A program made the translations under genes and the position numbers. Below, in pieces: positions 1-7,613 of a DNA stretch of 14,982 nucleotides. Below the pieces are notes generated by a model that worked only from the letters and a program-made list of their open reading frames with translations, had not been told where the DNA came from and ran no database searches. The stretch is from Candidatus Hydrogenedentota bacterium (GTDB taxonomy: Bacteria > Hydrogenedentota > Hydrogenedentia > Hydrogenedentales > CAITNO01). The stretch lies in contig SKQZ01000419.1 of NCBI GenBank assembly GCA_007118765.1, forward strand, positions 1 through 14,982, given 5' to 3'. Each line of letters begins with the position of its first letter. Position 1 is the stretch's first letter.

Positions 1-274
1 CGTCGTCAATGCGCATCTCGCGCACCTTCTGTACGAGCCCGCTCGTAGCGCCTTTGTGCCAGAGCACTCTGCGGCTGCGACTCCAATAGACGGCTTCGCC
101 CAGCTCTATGGTCTTCTTGAGGGCTTCATCGTTCATATAGGCGTGCATGAGCAATTCGCCCGTGTCATAATCCGTGGTGACCACGGGAATGAGACCGTGC
201 GCGTCGAACTTGGGCGCAAGTTCGTTGCCTTCTTCAATTTGCTCGATACTTTTTCGTTCGGAAAACGCTATCAC
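1..274 (-). CDS. hisI: HisI, phosphoribosyl-AMP cyclohydrolase (5' part, runs off the left edge)
   Basis: HisI opens the purine ring of phosphoribosyl-AMP, the third step of histidine synthesis in the cytoplasm. The 91 codons present read in frame to the edge and carry family hallmarks: FDAHGLIPVV, then TGELLMHAYMN, then YWSRSRRVLWHKGATSG. The reading ends at MRIDD, just before the Cys/Asp metal-binding segment expected in the missing C-terminal third (the usual length is about 130 residues for the stand-alone enzyme). The start is taken as GTG at 274. No ATG exists upstream in this frame before the stop at 344-346, and GAGG lies 6 bases before the GTG. Whether a HisE domain is fused at the C terminus cannot be seen. 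The first residues after the start, IAFSERKSIEQIEEG, form a short N-terminal extension. Recognition is firm; the start is likely. Confidence 0.93.
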   Translation of the reverse strand, partial: MIAFSERKSIEQIEEGNELAPKFDAHGLIPVVTTDYDTGELLMHAYMNDEALKKTIELGEAVYWSRSRRVLWHKGATSGLVQKVREMRIDD

Positions 275-314
275 AATGTACCTCGTAGCATTCGGGTTAA
301 GGATGTTGGTGATA

Positions 315-419
315 CCGCCTGTTTCGCGTTCCCCGGGCGTGTGTTATGGGTATGCACAGGCGGCAGTTTCTGTTGCGTTACTCCGCAGTCATCAGGCTTA
401 AAGAAAGCACGTATGACTG
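315..419 (-). promoter_or_regulatory. Structured hisI leader: two tandem stem-loops
   Basis: In the minus-strand RNA the first stem is CAGTCAT (419-413) with ATGACTG (392-386), a perfect 7 bp stem. An inner GCTT/AAGC helix (408-405 with 399-396) sits in its loop. The second stem is CCGCCTGT (363-356) with ACAGGCGG (322-315), 8 bp plus one G-U, closing a loop of 33 bases. No U-run follows either stem, so neither is a simple intrinsic terminator. A T-box or a named riboswitch core was not recognised. The role (attenuation, ligand sensing or RNA stability) is unknown. Confidence 0.45.
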
Positions 420-442
420 TCATGCGGTGTGAGATGTGCGGT

Positions 443-471
443 ATTATACATGACATTGAGGTGCGTATGCA
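443..471 (-). promoter_or_regulatory. Candidate hisI promoter
   Basis: A perfect TATAAT lies on the minus strand at 448-443. The hexamer 17 bases upstream, TGCATA at 471-466, matches the -35 consensus poorly (3 of 6). Transcription would start near 436 and give a leader of about 160 bases before the hisI GTG. The call rests mainly on the -10 box. Confidence 0.4.
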
Positions 472-573
472 TCTTTGCTTCCTTTGCTCTTTTTGGGCGC
501 CTTGGGGCGGCCCAACCTAACAACCATGAAGGTTGGCGGGGAGGCGACTCAGGAAGCGATTACGCAGCACTGC

Positions 574-603
574 TTGACAACTGAAAAAGCATTACAGGAT
601 ACT
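574..603 (+). promoter_or_regulatory. Promoter of the PLC-like gene
   Basis: TTGACA at 574-579 is a perfect -35 box, followed after 18 bases by GATACT at 598-603 (4 of 6). Initiation near 610 would give a short leader that includes the GGAAAGG ribosome site at 630-636, upstream of the ATG at 644. Confidence 0.5.
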
Positions 604-643
604 ATCCCCATCAGCAGAAAAAGCGATTTGGAAAGGGCCGAAC

Positions 644-2017
644 ATGATGACACACCTAAAGCGATGCCGCCGGATCCACGGTTGCTCTGGCGCAATTACC
701 ATTCTGGCGATAATCACGGCAATGTGTTTAAGTATGCCGTCAGCCGCATGGGAACATCACCCGCTGATTACGTCGCCCGTGGTTGAGGGCCTTGCCGCCG
801 CTGACGTGACCCTGCAACCTGCGGCGGCCGTGCCTCTGGAAGACTTTCTGATGGCGGTGGAAGAACCGCTGGCGGTATTGCTTGCCGAGGAAGAAGCGTG
901 GGCGCAGGAACACCTGCACTGGCATGCACCATTGCCGGAGGCGTTGGCCTTTGAGGCGACCGGCGATCCGTCCACAATACGGGATCGTTTCTTTCGGGCG
1001 TTGCGGATTAACCCGGATACTCCCACACCGCTCTATCTTACCGTGTTGTCCGGCACGGAGATTCCCGGCGCCGCTTTGCTGCCGCCTGAAGCGGTTACCC
1101 TTTTCCCGGAATCCACCGGTGTCAATCGCTTTGATTTTGTTGAAGTGCAGCCCGGAGGCGTTTTGAATGCCCTGGACATTATCGCAACCGCGTCCAATGA
1201 ACCCGATTTCGGCATGGACACCGGTCTTTTTGAGGATAACGGCACTTCCTTTGGGGATGTGTATGGGTTTGGCAATCAACCCTTCGGCAACCCTGATCTT
1301 GATTACGGGAGTCAGGCGCCGTTTCACATGGGGTTTTATCATGAATCGCCGCTGGTGTTTCTTTTCGCCCGTTTTCTGGAAAAAACCTATCCGGAATATC
1401 GCATCCGTCAATTCAAGAGGCTTTCCGAATTCGCTTTTGAACATGGACAGGAGTACTGGGGATGGCGTTTCATGGGCTGGGGTCTGCATTATGTGGGCGA
1501 CCTGTCCATGCCCTATCACGCCACGGTATTGCCCGGTTACAGCACGCTGCGTATGCTCTGGATAAACTTTCTGGATATGGTCGGCTTCCCGACGCCGGTG
1601 AACAATGCGCTACAACTGGTGTCCAACCGGCACATCGCCATTGAGCGTTACCAACGTATACGCATGGAACGGGCTGCGCGCCGCGGCGAGGCAAGTATCA
1701 TTTACGAAACCCTTGCCGCAGACCATGAGGTGCCGTCCTACAGCGATGACCTGCCACGCACTGCACTCGCACGCGGCGCCAATCGCATGGCGCGCCGACT
1801 CGACCGGGCCATTGTGCGTTATATGCCGCCTGCTTTTGTCAACGACCCGTCAGTGGAGGTAACCGACGAAGAAACCCTCGAAGATATTGTGGATATTATT
1901 GCCGACGAGCATGGCGAGGCGGCGCTTGCCGAACTTGACGCCCTTATCGCTGAGGCGCTCGAACTCTTTGCCATTTATGGGCGCAGTTACATCCACAGCA
2001 TTCTGGACACCCGGTGA
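644..2017 (+). CDS. Exported zinc-dependent phospholipase C / S1-P1 nuclease-like protein
   Basis: This is a 457-residue exported protein. It has a basic N terminus, a hydrophobic stretch at about 17-31, and a signal peptidase I site after SAA. The mature chain would then begin with Trp36 (WEHH); in zinc-dependent phospholipases C and S1/P1 nucleases an N-terminal Trp is itself a zinc ligand. The core zinc motif HYVGDLSMPYH (His282, Asp286, His292) matches the H-x3-D-x5-H of Clostridium alpha-toxin, and HIAIE (His330, Glu334) matches its later HxxxE pair. Asp218/Asp220 and His228/His233 could supply the earlier Asp and His ligands. The protein is much longer than typical family members, with about 180 residues between Trp36 and the putative Asp ligand, and an extended gap between His292 and His330. 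The likely role is phosphodiester hydrolysis (phospholipid or nucleic acid) outside the cytoplasm; the substrate is not deducible. GGAAAGG precedes the ATG. It converges on the M6 protease gene, 7 bp away. Confidence 0.72.
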   Translation: MMTHLKRCRRIHGCSGAITILAIITAMCLSMPSAAWEHHPLITSPVVEGLAAADVTLQPAAAVPLEDFLMAVEEPLAVLLAEEEAWAQEHLHWHAPLPEALAFEATGDPSTIRDRFFRALRINPDTPTPLYLTVLSGTEIPGAALLPPEAVTLFPESTGVNRFDFVEVQPGGVLNALDIIATASNEPDFGMDTGLFEDNGTSFGDVYGFGNQPFGNPDLDYGSQAPFHMGFYHESPLVFLFARFLEKTYPEYRIRQFKRLSEFAFEHGQEYWGWRFMGWGLHYVGDLSMPYHATVLPGYSTLRMLWINFLDMVGFPTPVNNALQLVSNRHIAIERYQRIRMERAARRGEASIIYETLAADHEVPSYSDDLPRTALARGANRMARRLDRAIVRYMPPAFVNDPSVEVTDEETLEDIVDIIADEHGEAALAELDALIAEALELFAIYGRSYIHSILDTR

Positions 2018-2024
2018 GCGTGCC

Positions 2025-5000
2025 CTACCACGGTTTATAGGCCAACACCAGCAAGAACGCCATGCCAAGCCCCAAGAGAAGCCAATCGCCCAGCACCTTT
2101 TGGACGCTCTTGACCGTGCCATTGCTATTGCAGCATCCCGCGCCGTCGTCCGCCGAACCGTTTTCGCCTTCTTCTCCGTCAGGATCCGTCTCGCCCTCCA
2201 GCGCTTCCCCTTCCTGCGGTGCGGGATCATCGCTGTCTTCGCCTTCTTCTGTTGTATCCTGTTCGCTTGTGAAGTTGGCGATGATACTGTAGTCGGCGTC
2301 CATCTTAAAATCGTATACGCTCAAAGTGCTGTTAACGTCACCCGACCATTCCGTGAAACGCCAGCCGTCGGCCGCTTCCGCAGTCAGATGAATCGTCTTG
2401 CCCGCTTCCAGGCTATCATCTTCCCAAGGCAGTGTCACAACATTCCCATGCAATTTGATAGCGCCCTCACCCACCTTATCAAGCGAAAGGGTATGGTGGA
2501 CACGCCCAAATGAGGCTCTTACCGTCAGGTCGTCGGTGACATTTTCATCAGTCCGTGGATTGTCCGTGCGCCCGTCGCTCCATTCATCGAAATAATAGCC
2601 GTCATCCGGGACCGCTTCTACCGCCGTGCCGTCTTCACCATGAAAAACCGTTTGCGTGGCCTCGCCTTCGATGGCGCCGTTCCCGTCTGCTTCGTAGGTT
2701 ACGGTATGGGATATGCGTTCAAAGTTTGCCACAAGGGTGATATCAGCGCGTACATCGGTAACGATTACCGGGTTGTCCGTGGCGTAAACGTCGCCGTCCC
2801 ATGTCCACGCTACAAACCGGTGGGCTTCGGGCGCGTTCGCCGTTACCGGCGTGGTATCGGCGCCCGCATACACGGTTTGCGTAAGCGTTCCGGTCAGTGT
2901 GGCGCCGGGGGTGCCGTCCGTTTCAAAATGCACCGTCCGTTCATCCACCGCAACATCGGTCGTGCCAATTCCGCCGAACCCCTGCCATGTGTCATTGGCA
3001 AAGGCGCGCACACGGTAGGCATAGATGCCGTCTGCCTTATCGTGGATTGCATAGTGCGTGTCTTCAATATCTGACGCGAGGGTAACCCAGTCGCCGTAGC
3101 CTTCAATTTCTACGCCGGTAATTTCTATATCATCCAAAGCGTATCCATAAGCGGGAAAAAAATGGAATCCAAATATGTCCTCGAAATTGGTCACAAAACG
3201 GATAACGCATTCATCGTCAGCGGCCATACCCGCCGCCTGTAACGCAGTGAAATCATACACCCGTTGCGTCCACGGTTCCGCTTGCCCGGAATATTCGTTC
3301 ACGGTATTCCAGGTCTCGCCGCCGTCATTGGATATTTGCAGTCGCATATACCCCGCTCCTGAATCGAGCTGGGACAGGTAATAGAACGCGAGTTCGGTGT
3401 CCTCTTGCAATCTGAATGGCGTGCGCAGGGTCAGCGATTGCACCGTGGCAAAAAGCCGGGATCCGTCAAACGCCTGCATTACATAACTGTAGTTGCCGCT
3501 GCGACTGCCTGCATCACTCCGTTGAACACCGCCGCCGATGAACCAATTCGCGTACATGGCATCTTCATCTTCTGCGTTGTCGTAAAATGCGGTCTCCACA
3601 GTGGGCGCGCCTTCCTGCAATTCATACCTAACGGCGTTTGCGGAGGCCGGCCATGAAACGACATAGTCGGGTTGGCTTGACGATTGTGTTGTTACGGTTG
3701 TCTTGAGCGTTGTTGCGTTATAGGTCATGACATCGCCCGTTGCCGAAAAGACGTCAAGCGTGATAAAGGAATAGTAGGCCGGGTCGTCAATGCGTTCGTA
3801 ATAATGCGTTTGATAACGCATGGCGTTGGTGGTTTCATTGCCCGTTTGATCGCGAAAACCGCCGACAAGACCGTTATCACTGTGCCAGACGTCACCCGGC
3901 TGTGACAAAGCACTCTTGTTTGTGCCCAGAGAGTTATTGCCGTCCGCCTCCTCAATTTTGACAACCGGATGCGGCCAAGTGTTTAAATCATTGTTATTGC
4001 TCTTATCGTCAACATGGTAGATCAAGATGCCGCTTGTAATCTCCTGACTGTTGTCGAATCTGTCTTTTGTCCGGTTTTCCACCAGATAATACTCGCGGTC
4101 CCCCATGCCGTCACGATACATATGCACCACGGGCGTAAGTGTGGCGCTGGGCAGTTCGATATCCTGCTGTGAGTGCATTATTTCGGGCTGTACCAAGCCG
4201 AGCATGTACTTTGACCATGCGGAAAAATGCGCCGGCCTCCGCCCGTCGCCACCGTTCCATGTTCCATACGCCATAATGCACCAATTGCCGACGCCAAGGG
4301 TCTTACCGCTGTAATCGTACAAATCCGGCAGTCCAAAGAAATGGCCCATTTCATGACAAATAACGCCTATGCGGATAATACCGGTGCTGCTGGTCGAGCC
4401 GCGCAACGCAGGCGCTGTGTGATAACGCTTCATACGCACGCCATCCTTGATGACAACATCTTGCATTTCCCATTGATGCGACCAAATGGACGTGGATGGA
4501 TTGCCCGGAATTTCTTCGCCGTGCCCTGAATGTATAATGGTCAAACAATCCACCCAGCCGTCGCCATCAGAATCGCCCCATGAAAAATCGAAGCCTGCGG
4601 CATAAGCCGCTTCAACAGCATGGGCCGTCATTTCACGGGGCCGGACGTCTGTATTATTAGGTCCGTCGTTTGCCCCGTAATAGGCTTCGTTTTCCGGCAA
4701 CCGCACCCATTGCGTAACCAGCGATTCCACGGTCAGACGCCCATAGGAGACCTCACGAAAATAGTCGCGCACGGACCCGACTGCATTACCCGTGGTGTAG
4801 TTGTCTTCATTGAAGAGAGCGTCGTATTCCGCCACATTAACGCGCCCCTTGCTGGACATAACCGTATCATTTACCGTGTCCCAGTGGTCATTAAAAGCAG
4901 CGAGGATGACCATGTTATGTACGCGGGTGGTGCCCGCGACAGGAATATGCACGGGCGGCGGCTGACTGGACGAGTCCATGCCCTTTTGCGTCGTTGCCCG

Positions 5001-5390
5001 TTTCTCATGGCTGTCGCGAACCCGGGCGCGTAAAAAGTCCGAACCCCGCATCGTGTGTGGTTCCAGGTCCAACGCTTCGGGAGAAACAACACCCACGGCG
5101 GCATCAGGAAGCATTTCGGGTGCGGATTTGGCATCTGGCGCACCAGCATACTTCCACGTCTCGTCCGCCGGATCCCGCATAATTAAATACCCGTCTTCCG
5201 TTTCATGCCAGGAAAAGAATTCGTCACCGTGCAGGCGCATCCTGAAGGTGGCGCCGTCGGGCTGTTGCATTTCCACAACACCGGGCCATGCGGGAACGGC
5301 GTGACCGTGAAGGGGCGACAATAGCACTGTAAACACGACCAGCAGAAGCAATTGTCGTGGGATAATGAGTACTCTATCTGTGGTATTCAT
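2025..5390 (-). CDS. Large exported M6-family (immune inhibitor A-like) metalloprotease, membrane-anchored
   Basis: The 1121-residue precursor has a signal peptide (hydrophobic 13-24, cut near residues 30-32) and an N-terminal prodomain of the type seen in M6 proteases (PAWPGVVEMQQPDG and GDEFFSWHETEDGY, about 34-68). The catalytic domain spans about 150-560. It has HEMGHFFGLPD with His346, Glu347, His350 and Asp356, and the Met-turn segment CIMAYG at Met373. An acidic DSDGDG loop near 273-278 probably binds calcium. A MAM/jelly-roll-like domain follows (about 601-760), then an Fn3-like stretch and three InlB-type beta repeats (about 819-890, 893-963 and 965-1041, each ending in a variant of ANF or ASF). 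An acidic Glu/Asp/Gly linker leads to GAGCCNSNG, then a hydrophobic helix (1103-1116) ending in YKPW. It would be secreted, proteolytically active and held at the envelope. The substrate is unknown. Only a distant GGAAAG precedes the ATG, and I see no clear promoter. Confidence 0.9.
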   Translation of the reverse strand: MNTTDRVLIIPRQLLLLVVFTVLLSPLHGHAVPAWPGVVEMQQPDGATFRMRLHGDEFFSWHETEDGYLIMRDPADETWKYAGAPDAKSAPEMLPDAAVGVVSPEALDLEPHTMRGSDFLRARVRDSHEKRATTQKGMDSSSQPPPVHIPVAGTTRVHNMVILAAFNDHWDTVNDTVMSSKGRVNVAEYDALFNEDNYTTGNAVGSVRDYFREVSYGRLTVESLVTQWVRLPENEAYYGANDGPNNTDVRPREMTAHAVEAAYAAGFDFSWGDSDGDGWVDCLTIIHSGHGEEIPGNPSTSIWSHQWEMQDVVIKDGVRMKRYHTAPALRGSTSSTGIIRIGVICHEMGHFFGLPDLYDYSGKTLGVGNWCIMAYGTWNGGDGRRPAHFSAWSKYMLGLVQPEIMHSQQDIELPSATLTPVVHMYRDGMGDREYYLVENRTKDRFDNSQEITSGILIYHVDDKSNNNDLNTWPHPVVKIEEADGNNSLGTNKSALSQPGDVWHSDNGLVGGFRDQTGNETTNAMRYQTHYYERIDDPAYYSFITLDVFSATGDVMTYNATTLKTTVTTQSSSQPDYVVSWPASANAVRYELQEGAPTVETAFYDNAEDEDAMYANWFIGGGVQRSDAGSRSGNYSYVMQAFDGSRLFATVQSLTLRTPFRLQEDTELAFYYLSQLDSGAGYMRLQISNDGGETWNTVNEYSGQAEPWTQRVYDFTALQAAGMAADDECVIRFVTNFEDIFGFHFFPAYGYALDDIEITGVEIEGYGDWVTLASDIEDTHYAIHDKADGIYAYRVRAFANDTWQGFGGIGTTDVAVDERTVHFETDGTPGATLTGTLTQTVYAGADTTPVTANAPEAHRFVAWTWDGDVYATDNPVIVTDVRADITLVANFERISHTVTYEADGNGAIEGEATQTVFHGEDGTAVEAVPDDGYYFDEWSDGRTDNPRTDENVTDDLTVRASFGRVHHTLSLDKVGEGAIKLHGNVVTLPWEDDSLEAGKTIHLTAEAADGWRFTEWSGDVNSTLSVYDFKMDADYSIIANFTSEQDTTEEGEDSDDPAPQEGEALEGETDPDGEEGENGSADDGAGCCNSNGTVKSVQKVLGDWLLLGLGMAFLLVLAYKPW

Positions 5391-5698
5391 GGGTGGTTGC
5401 TTTCCAGTATTTTACGTTCTGCATCGTCTTTGTTGTTGCGTACCTGCTACGAAACGCGTGTAACCACATCTGATTGTATTAAACAGCAATCGCTGCGGTA
5501 TAATTTCTCAAAACAGACTGCGTCGCTTCATCCAATAGTACCACGCAGACACGACAATGTGGGTAGCCCGCACACACTTCATAAAGGGCGTCGTGTGGTT
5601 TATCCGCCGACGAATGACGGTAGCCGTATCTGTCGTCTTGCCGGCGCAGAGAGACGTTAACATACATAATGCCTGTATCGTAATGGAAAGGGTTTATC
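5391..5698. other. Divergent intergenic region between the M6 protease and GLUG genes
   Basis: These 308 bases separate two divergent exported-protein genes. The only strong signal is a perfect plus-strand TATAAT at 5499-5504 (listed separately). I found no convincing minus-strand promoter for the protease, no terminator and no RNA gene. Several open frames of 85-100 codons cross the region, but all run into the start of a real gene in another frame or lack a ribosome site, so none is called. Confidence 0.5.
5474..5504 (+). promoter_or_regulatory. Candidate promoter upstream of the GLUG-repeat gene
   Basis: A perfect TATAAT at 5499-5504 is preceded, 19 bases upstream, by TTGTAT at 5474-5479. 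The spacing is wide. It would give a leader of about 190 bases before the ATG at 5699. A second, weaker possibility is CATAAT at 5665-5670, which has no good -35 partner. Confidence 0.35.
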
Positions 5699-6463
5699 AT
5701 GTGCCTGAAAAAGTTCGTTGTTGTTATGAGCGTCGTGTTGGCGATGGCCGGTATTGCTTCCGGCGCTGCCAGAGCGCCCATTCACATTGGGTCCGTAGAG
5801 GAATTGCAACGCATTGGCCACGATGCCGCCTACCCGCTTAACGGCTATTATGTGTTGACAAACGATATTGACGCCTCCCATACGGCGCAATGGCATGACG
5901 GTACGGGCTTCGCGCCCATTGGACAACGCCTTGAAGACGACGATTCACGAGCGTTTAATGGTTGGTTCGACGGACAGGGATACCGCATACACGGATTGGT
6001 TATCAACCGTCCCGATGAAAAAGGCGTCGGGCTGTTCGGCTCCATCGGGAAAGCCGCCGTGGTGGTCAACCTTATCCTTGAAGACGTTACCGTTACCGGC
6101 AATGACTATGTGGGTTCGCTGACCGGAGAAAACTGGTCGGTGGAGGTGGCCGCCTGTTTCGCCTCCGCTACGGTCAGCGGTCGTTCTAGGGTCGGCGCCT
6201 TTATCGGCATTAATCGCGGTCTTATTGAGGCGTGTGAGGCCGACGGCGAGGTGCGGGGCGAGCTCTATGTCGCCGGCCTGGTAGGCCGCAATTATCGCGG
6301 CACGGTGCTGGACTGCTACGCCGAAGCCGCCGTTTCCGGAGGCTCATGGGTCGGCGGTTTGGTGGGCCAGACGGTCAATGGCGCCGTATATGATTCCGCT
6401 TGGGACATCACACGTTCCGGCATCACCGTTTCGGATGGCGGGGTTGGAGTAATTGCCGACTGA
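5699..6463 (+). CDS. Small secreted GLUG-repeat protein
   Basis: This is a 254-residue protein with a clear signal peptide (MCLKKF, a hydrophobic 7-20, and a cut after about ARA26). The mature part starts with the pattern common in GLUG/beta-helix exoproteins: YYVLTNDIDAS, then FNGWFDGQGYRIHGL, then GVGLFGSIG (residues 50-116). Four degenerate GLUG repeats follow, at about 137-161, 164-187, 190-213 and 217-240, of the type VGGLVG...G...DCYAEAAVSG. Cys153, Cys179 and Cys206 fall at similar points of the first three. The tail SAWDITRSGITVSDGGVG resembles the final repeat seen in longer GLUG proteins, but here the chain ends at once, with no anchor or catalytic domain. A beta-helical surface or adhesion role is inferred from the family; no enzyme activity is indicated. 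GGAAAGG at 5684-5690 sets the start. Confidence 0.72.
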   Translation: MCLKKFVVVMSVVLAMAGIASGAARAPIHIGSVEELQRIGHDAAYPLNGYYVLTNDIDASHTAQWHDGTGFAPIGQRLEDDDSRAFNGWFDGQGYRIHGLVINRPDEKGVGLFGSIGKAAVVVNLILEDVTVTGNDYVGSLTGENWSVEVAACFASATVSGRSRVGAFIGINRGLIEACEADGEVRGELYVAGLVGRNYRGTVLDCYAEAAVSGGSWVGGLVGQTVNGAVYDSAWDITRSGITVSDGGVGVIAD

Positions 6464-6521
6464 GCGAATACCCGCTTCATCCAATCTTTCGCACCTCCCA
6501 TCTGCAGAAAAGCAGCGCAAT

Positions 6522-6551
6522 TTGATTTTACCCTCCTGATAACGGTATTTT
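6522..6551 (+). promoter_or_regulatory. Weak candidate promoter for the aldolase-like gene
   Basis: TTGATT at 6522-6527 and TATTTT at 6546-6551 are separated by 18 bases, and each matches consensus at 4 of 6 positions. The AT-rich context differs from the flanking DNA. A small CTGC/GCAG hairpin just upstream (about 6501-6514) could be the end of the GLUG transcript, but its T-tract is broken, so it is not called as a terminator. Confidence 0.25.
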
Positions 6552-6657
6552 ACCTTTTTCGTGATGCCAGTAATTCTTTGTGAGTTTGGGAGAAGAACGC
6601 CTTATCCAACGCGTTTTATCGGTGGCGGGTTCAGCCTGCTTCAACAGGAGACACAGC

Positions 6658-7611
6658 ATGTATCGTCCGGAAATTAAAGTCGTTGATTGCACCATCCGCG
6701 ATGGCGGATTGATGAACAAATGGAATTTCTCGAAGGCCATGGTCAAAGAGGTGTTTCATGGTTTGGCCCAGGCAGGCGTAGACTATGCCGAGCTGGGATA
6801 TCGTGTTGACAAGAAAATGTTTTCGCCTGATGAATTTGGTCCGTGGCGATTTTGTGATGAGGCGGATTTGCGGGAAGTGGCCTATGAATGCGACACAAAA
6901 GTGTCCATCATGTGCGACGTGGGCCGTACGGACTATGACGCCTTTATTCCGGCCTCCGAATCCATTGTGTCCATGGTGCGCGTGGCGAGCTATGTAAAAG
7001 ATATTGACAAGGCCATCCACCTGATTAAGCATGTGAAATCTTTTGGATATGAAGTCACCTGCAACATTATGGCTGTGTCCACCAATTTGGAACCTGATCT
7101 GGATGAAGCACTTGAACAGCTGGCCGAATCGGAGGCGGACATCATCTATCTTGTGGACAGTTTCGGTTACTTTTATTCCGAGCAAATACACTACCTCGCT
7201 GACAAATATCACGCCAAATTCCCCAACAAAAAACTCGGCATCCATTGCCATGACAATCAACGTCTTGCCTTTGCGAACACCATTGAAGGCATTATCAAGA
7301 ACATCAACTATGTGGACGGTTCAATCTACGGCATGGGCCGCGGCGGCGGCAATTGCACTACGGAGCTGTTGTTGGCATTCCTGAAGAACCCCAAGTTCCG
7401 CCTGGCGCCGGTACTTGCGTTGATTGAGAAGTATTTCATGCAGTTGCAACAGGAGCTGAAATGGGGCTATGAACTGCCCTTCATGTTAACCGGCAACATG
7501 AACAAGCATCCCCGTCCGGCCCTTGCCTATGTCAAGGCGGGAATTGAGGGCGAAAAGCAGAGCATTGTTGACTTCTACAATGAGTTGGTCGGCATTGACG
7601 ACGTCGTATAG
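6658..7611 (+). CDS. HMGL/DRE-TIM family aldolase-like protein (PF00682 type)
   Basis: This is a 317-residue cytoplasmic TIM-barrel enzyme of the DRE-TIM metallolyase superfamily, which makes or breaks C-C bonds next to a 2-oxo acid using a divalent metal. The signature DCTIRDGG (10-17) replaces the classic DTTLRDG. The metal-binding HCHDN lies at 196-200 (His196 and His198), and GMGRGGGN near 225-232 is the glycine-rich loop of the family. It lacks the C-terminal regulatory domain of isopropylmalate/homocitrate synthases. It resembles the 'aldolase catalytic domain' proteins related to 4-hydroxy-2-oxovalerate aldolase that often sit in polysaccharide clusters; the actual substrate cannot be told. 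The ATG at 6658 is chosen because AGGAG lies at 6646-6650, although the frame is open to 6580. The stop is 2 bp from the convergent murJ stop. Confidence 0.82.
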   Translation: MYRPEIKVVDCTIRDGGLMNKWNFSKAMVKEVFHGLAQAGVDYAELGYRVDKKMFSPDEFGPWRFCDEADLREVAYECDTKVSIMCDVGRTDYDAFIPASESIVSMVRVASYVKDIDKAIHLIKHVKSFGYEVTCNIMAVSTNLEPDLDEALEQLAESEADIIYLVDSFGYFYSEQIHYLADKYHAKFPNKKLGIHCHDNQRLAFANTIEGIIKNINYVDGSIYGMGRGGGNCTTELLLAFLKNPKFRLAPVLALIEKYFMQLQQELKWGYELPFMLTGNMNKHPRPALAYVKAGIEGEKQSIVDFYNELVGIDDVV

Positions 7612-7613
7612 CC

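Larger units (their letters stand above)
275..643. other. Divergent intergenic region between hisI and the PLC-like gene, with inverted repeats
   Basis: This 369-base stretch separates two divergently transcribed genes. On the minus strand it holds a candidate hisI promoter and a leader with two stem-loops: 386-392 pairs with 413-419, and 315-322 pairs with 356-363. Near the middle is a perfect dyad, CCAACCT at 512-518 and AGGTTGG at 530-536, with 11 bases between the arms and no T-run on either side. It lies upstream of both start points, so an operator is more likely than a terminator. The plus-strand promoter of the next gene follows at 574-603. The only open frames are short, apart from one minus-strand frame of up to 61 codons that ends on the hisI start codon; it is treated as a finding, not as a gene. 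Confidence 0.6.

Noticed and set aside
512..536. Dyad considered as a transcription terminator
   Set aside because: No T-run on either side, and both flanking transcripts start rather than end here.
475..786. Plus-strand ORF of 103 codons before the PLC-like gene
   Set aside because: It overlaps the PLC start in another frame and crosses its promoter; no similarity recognised.
740..1519. Minus-strand ORF of 259 codons inside the PLC-like gene
   Set aside because: A basic, low-complexity antisense shadow of a gene with clear motifs.
5557..5841. Plus-strand ORF of 94 codons before and into the GLUG gene
   Set aside because: No ribosome site, it runs out of frame through the GLUG signal peptide, and the residue composition is not protein-like.
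6631..7260. Minus-strand ORF of 209 codons
   Set aside because: Antisense shadow of the aldolase-like gene with no domain or start signal.
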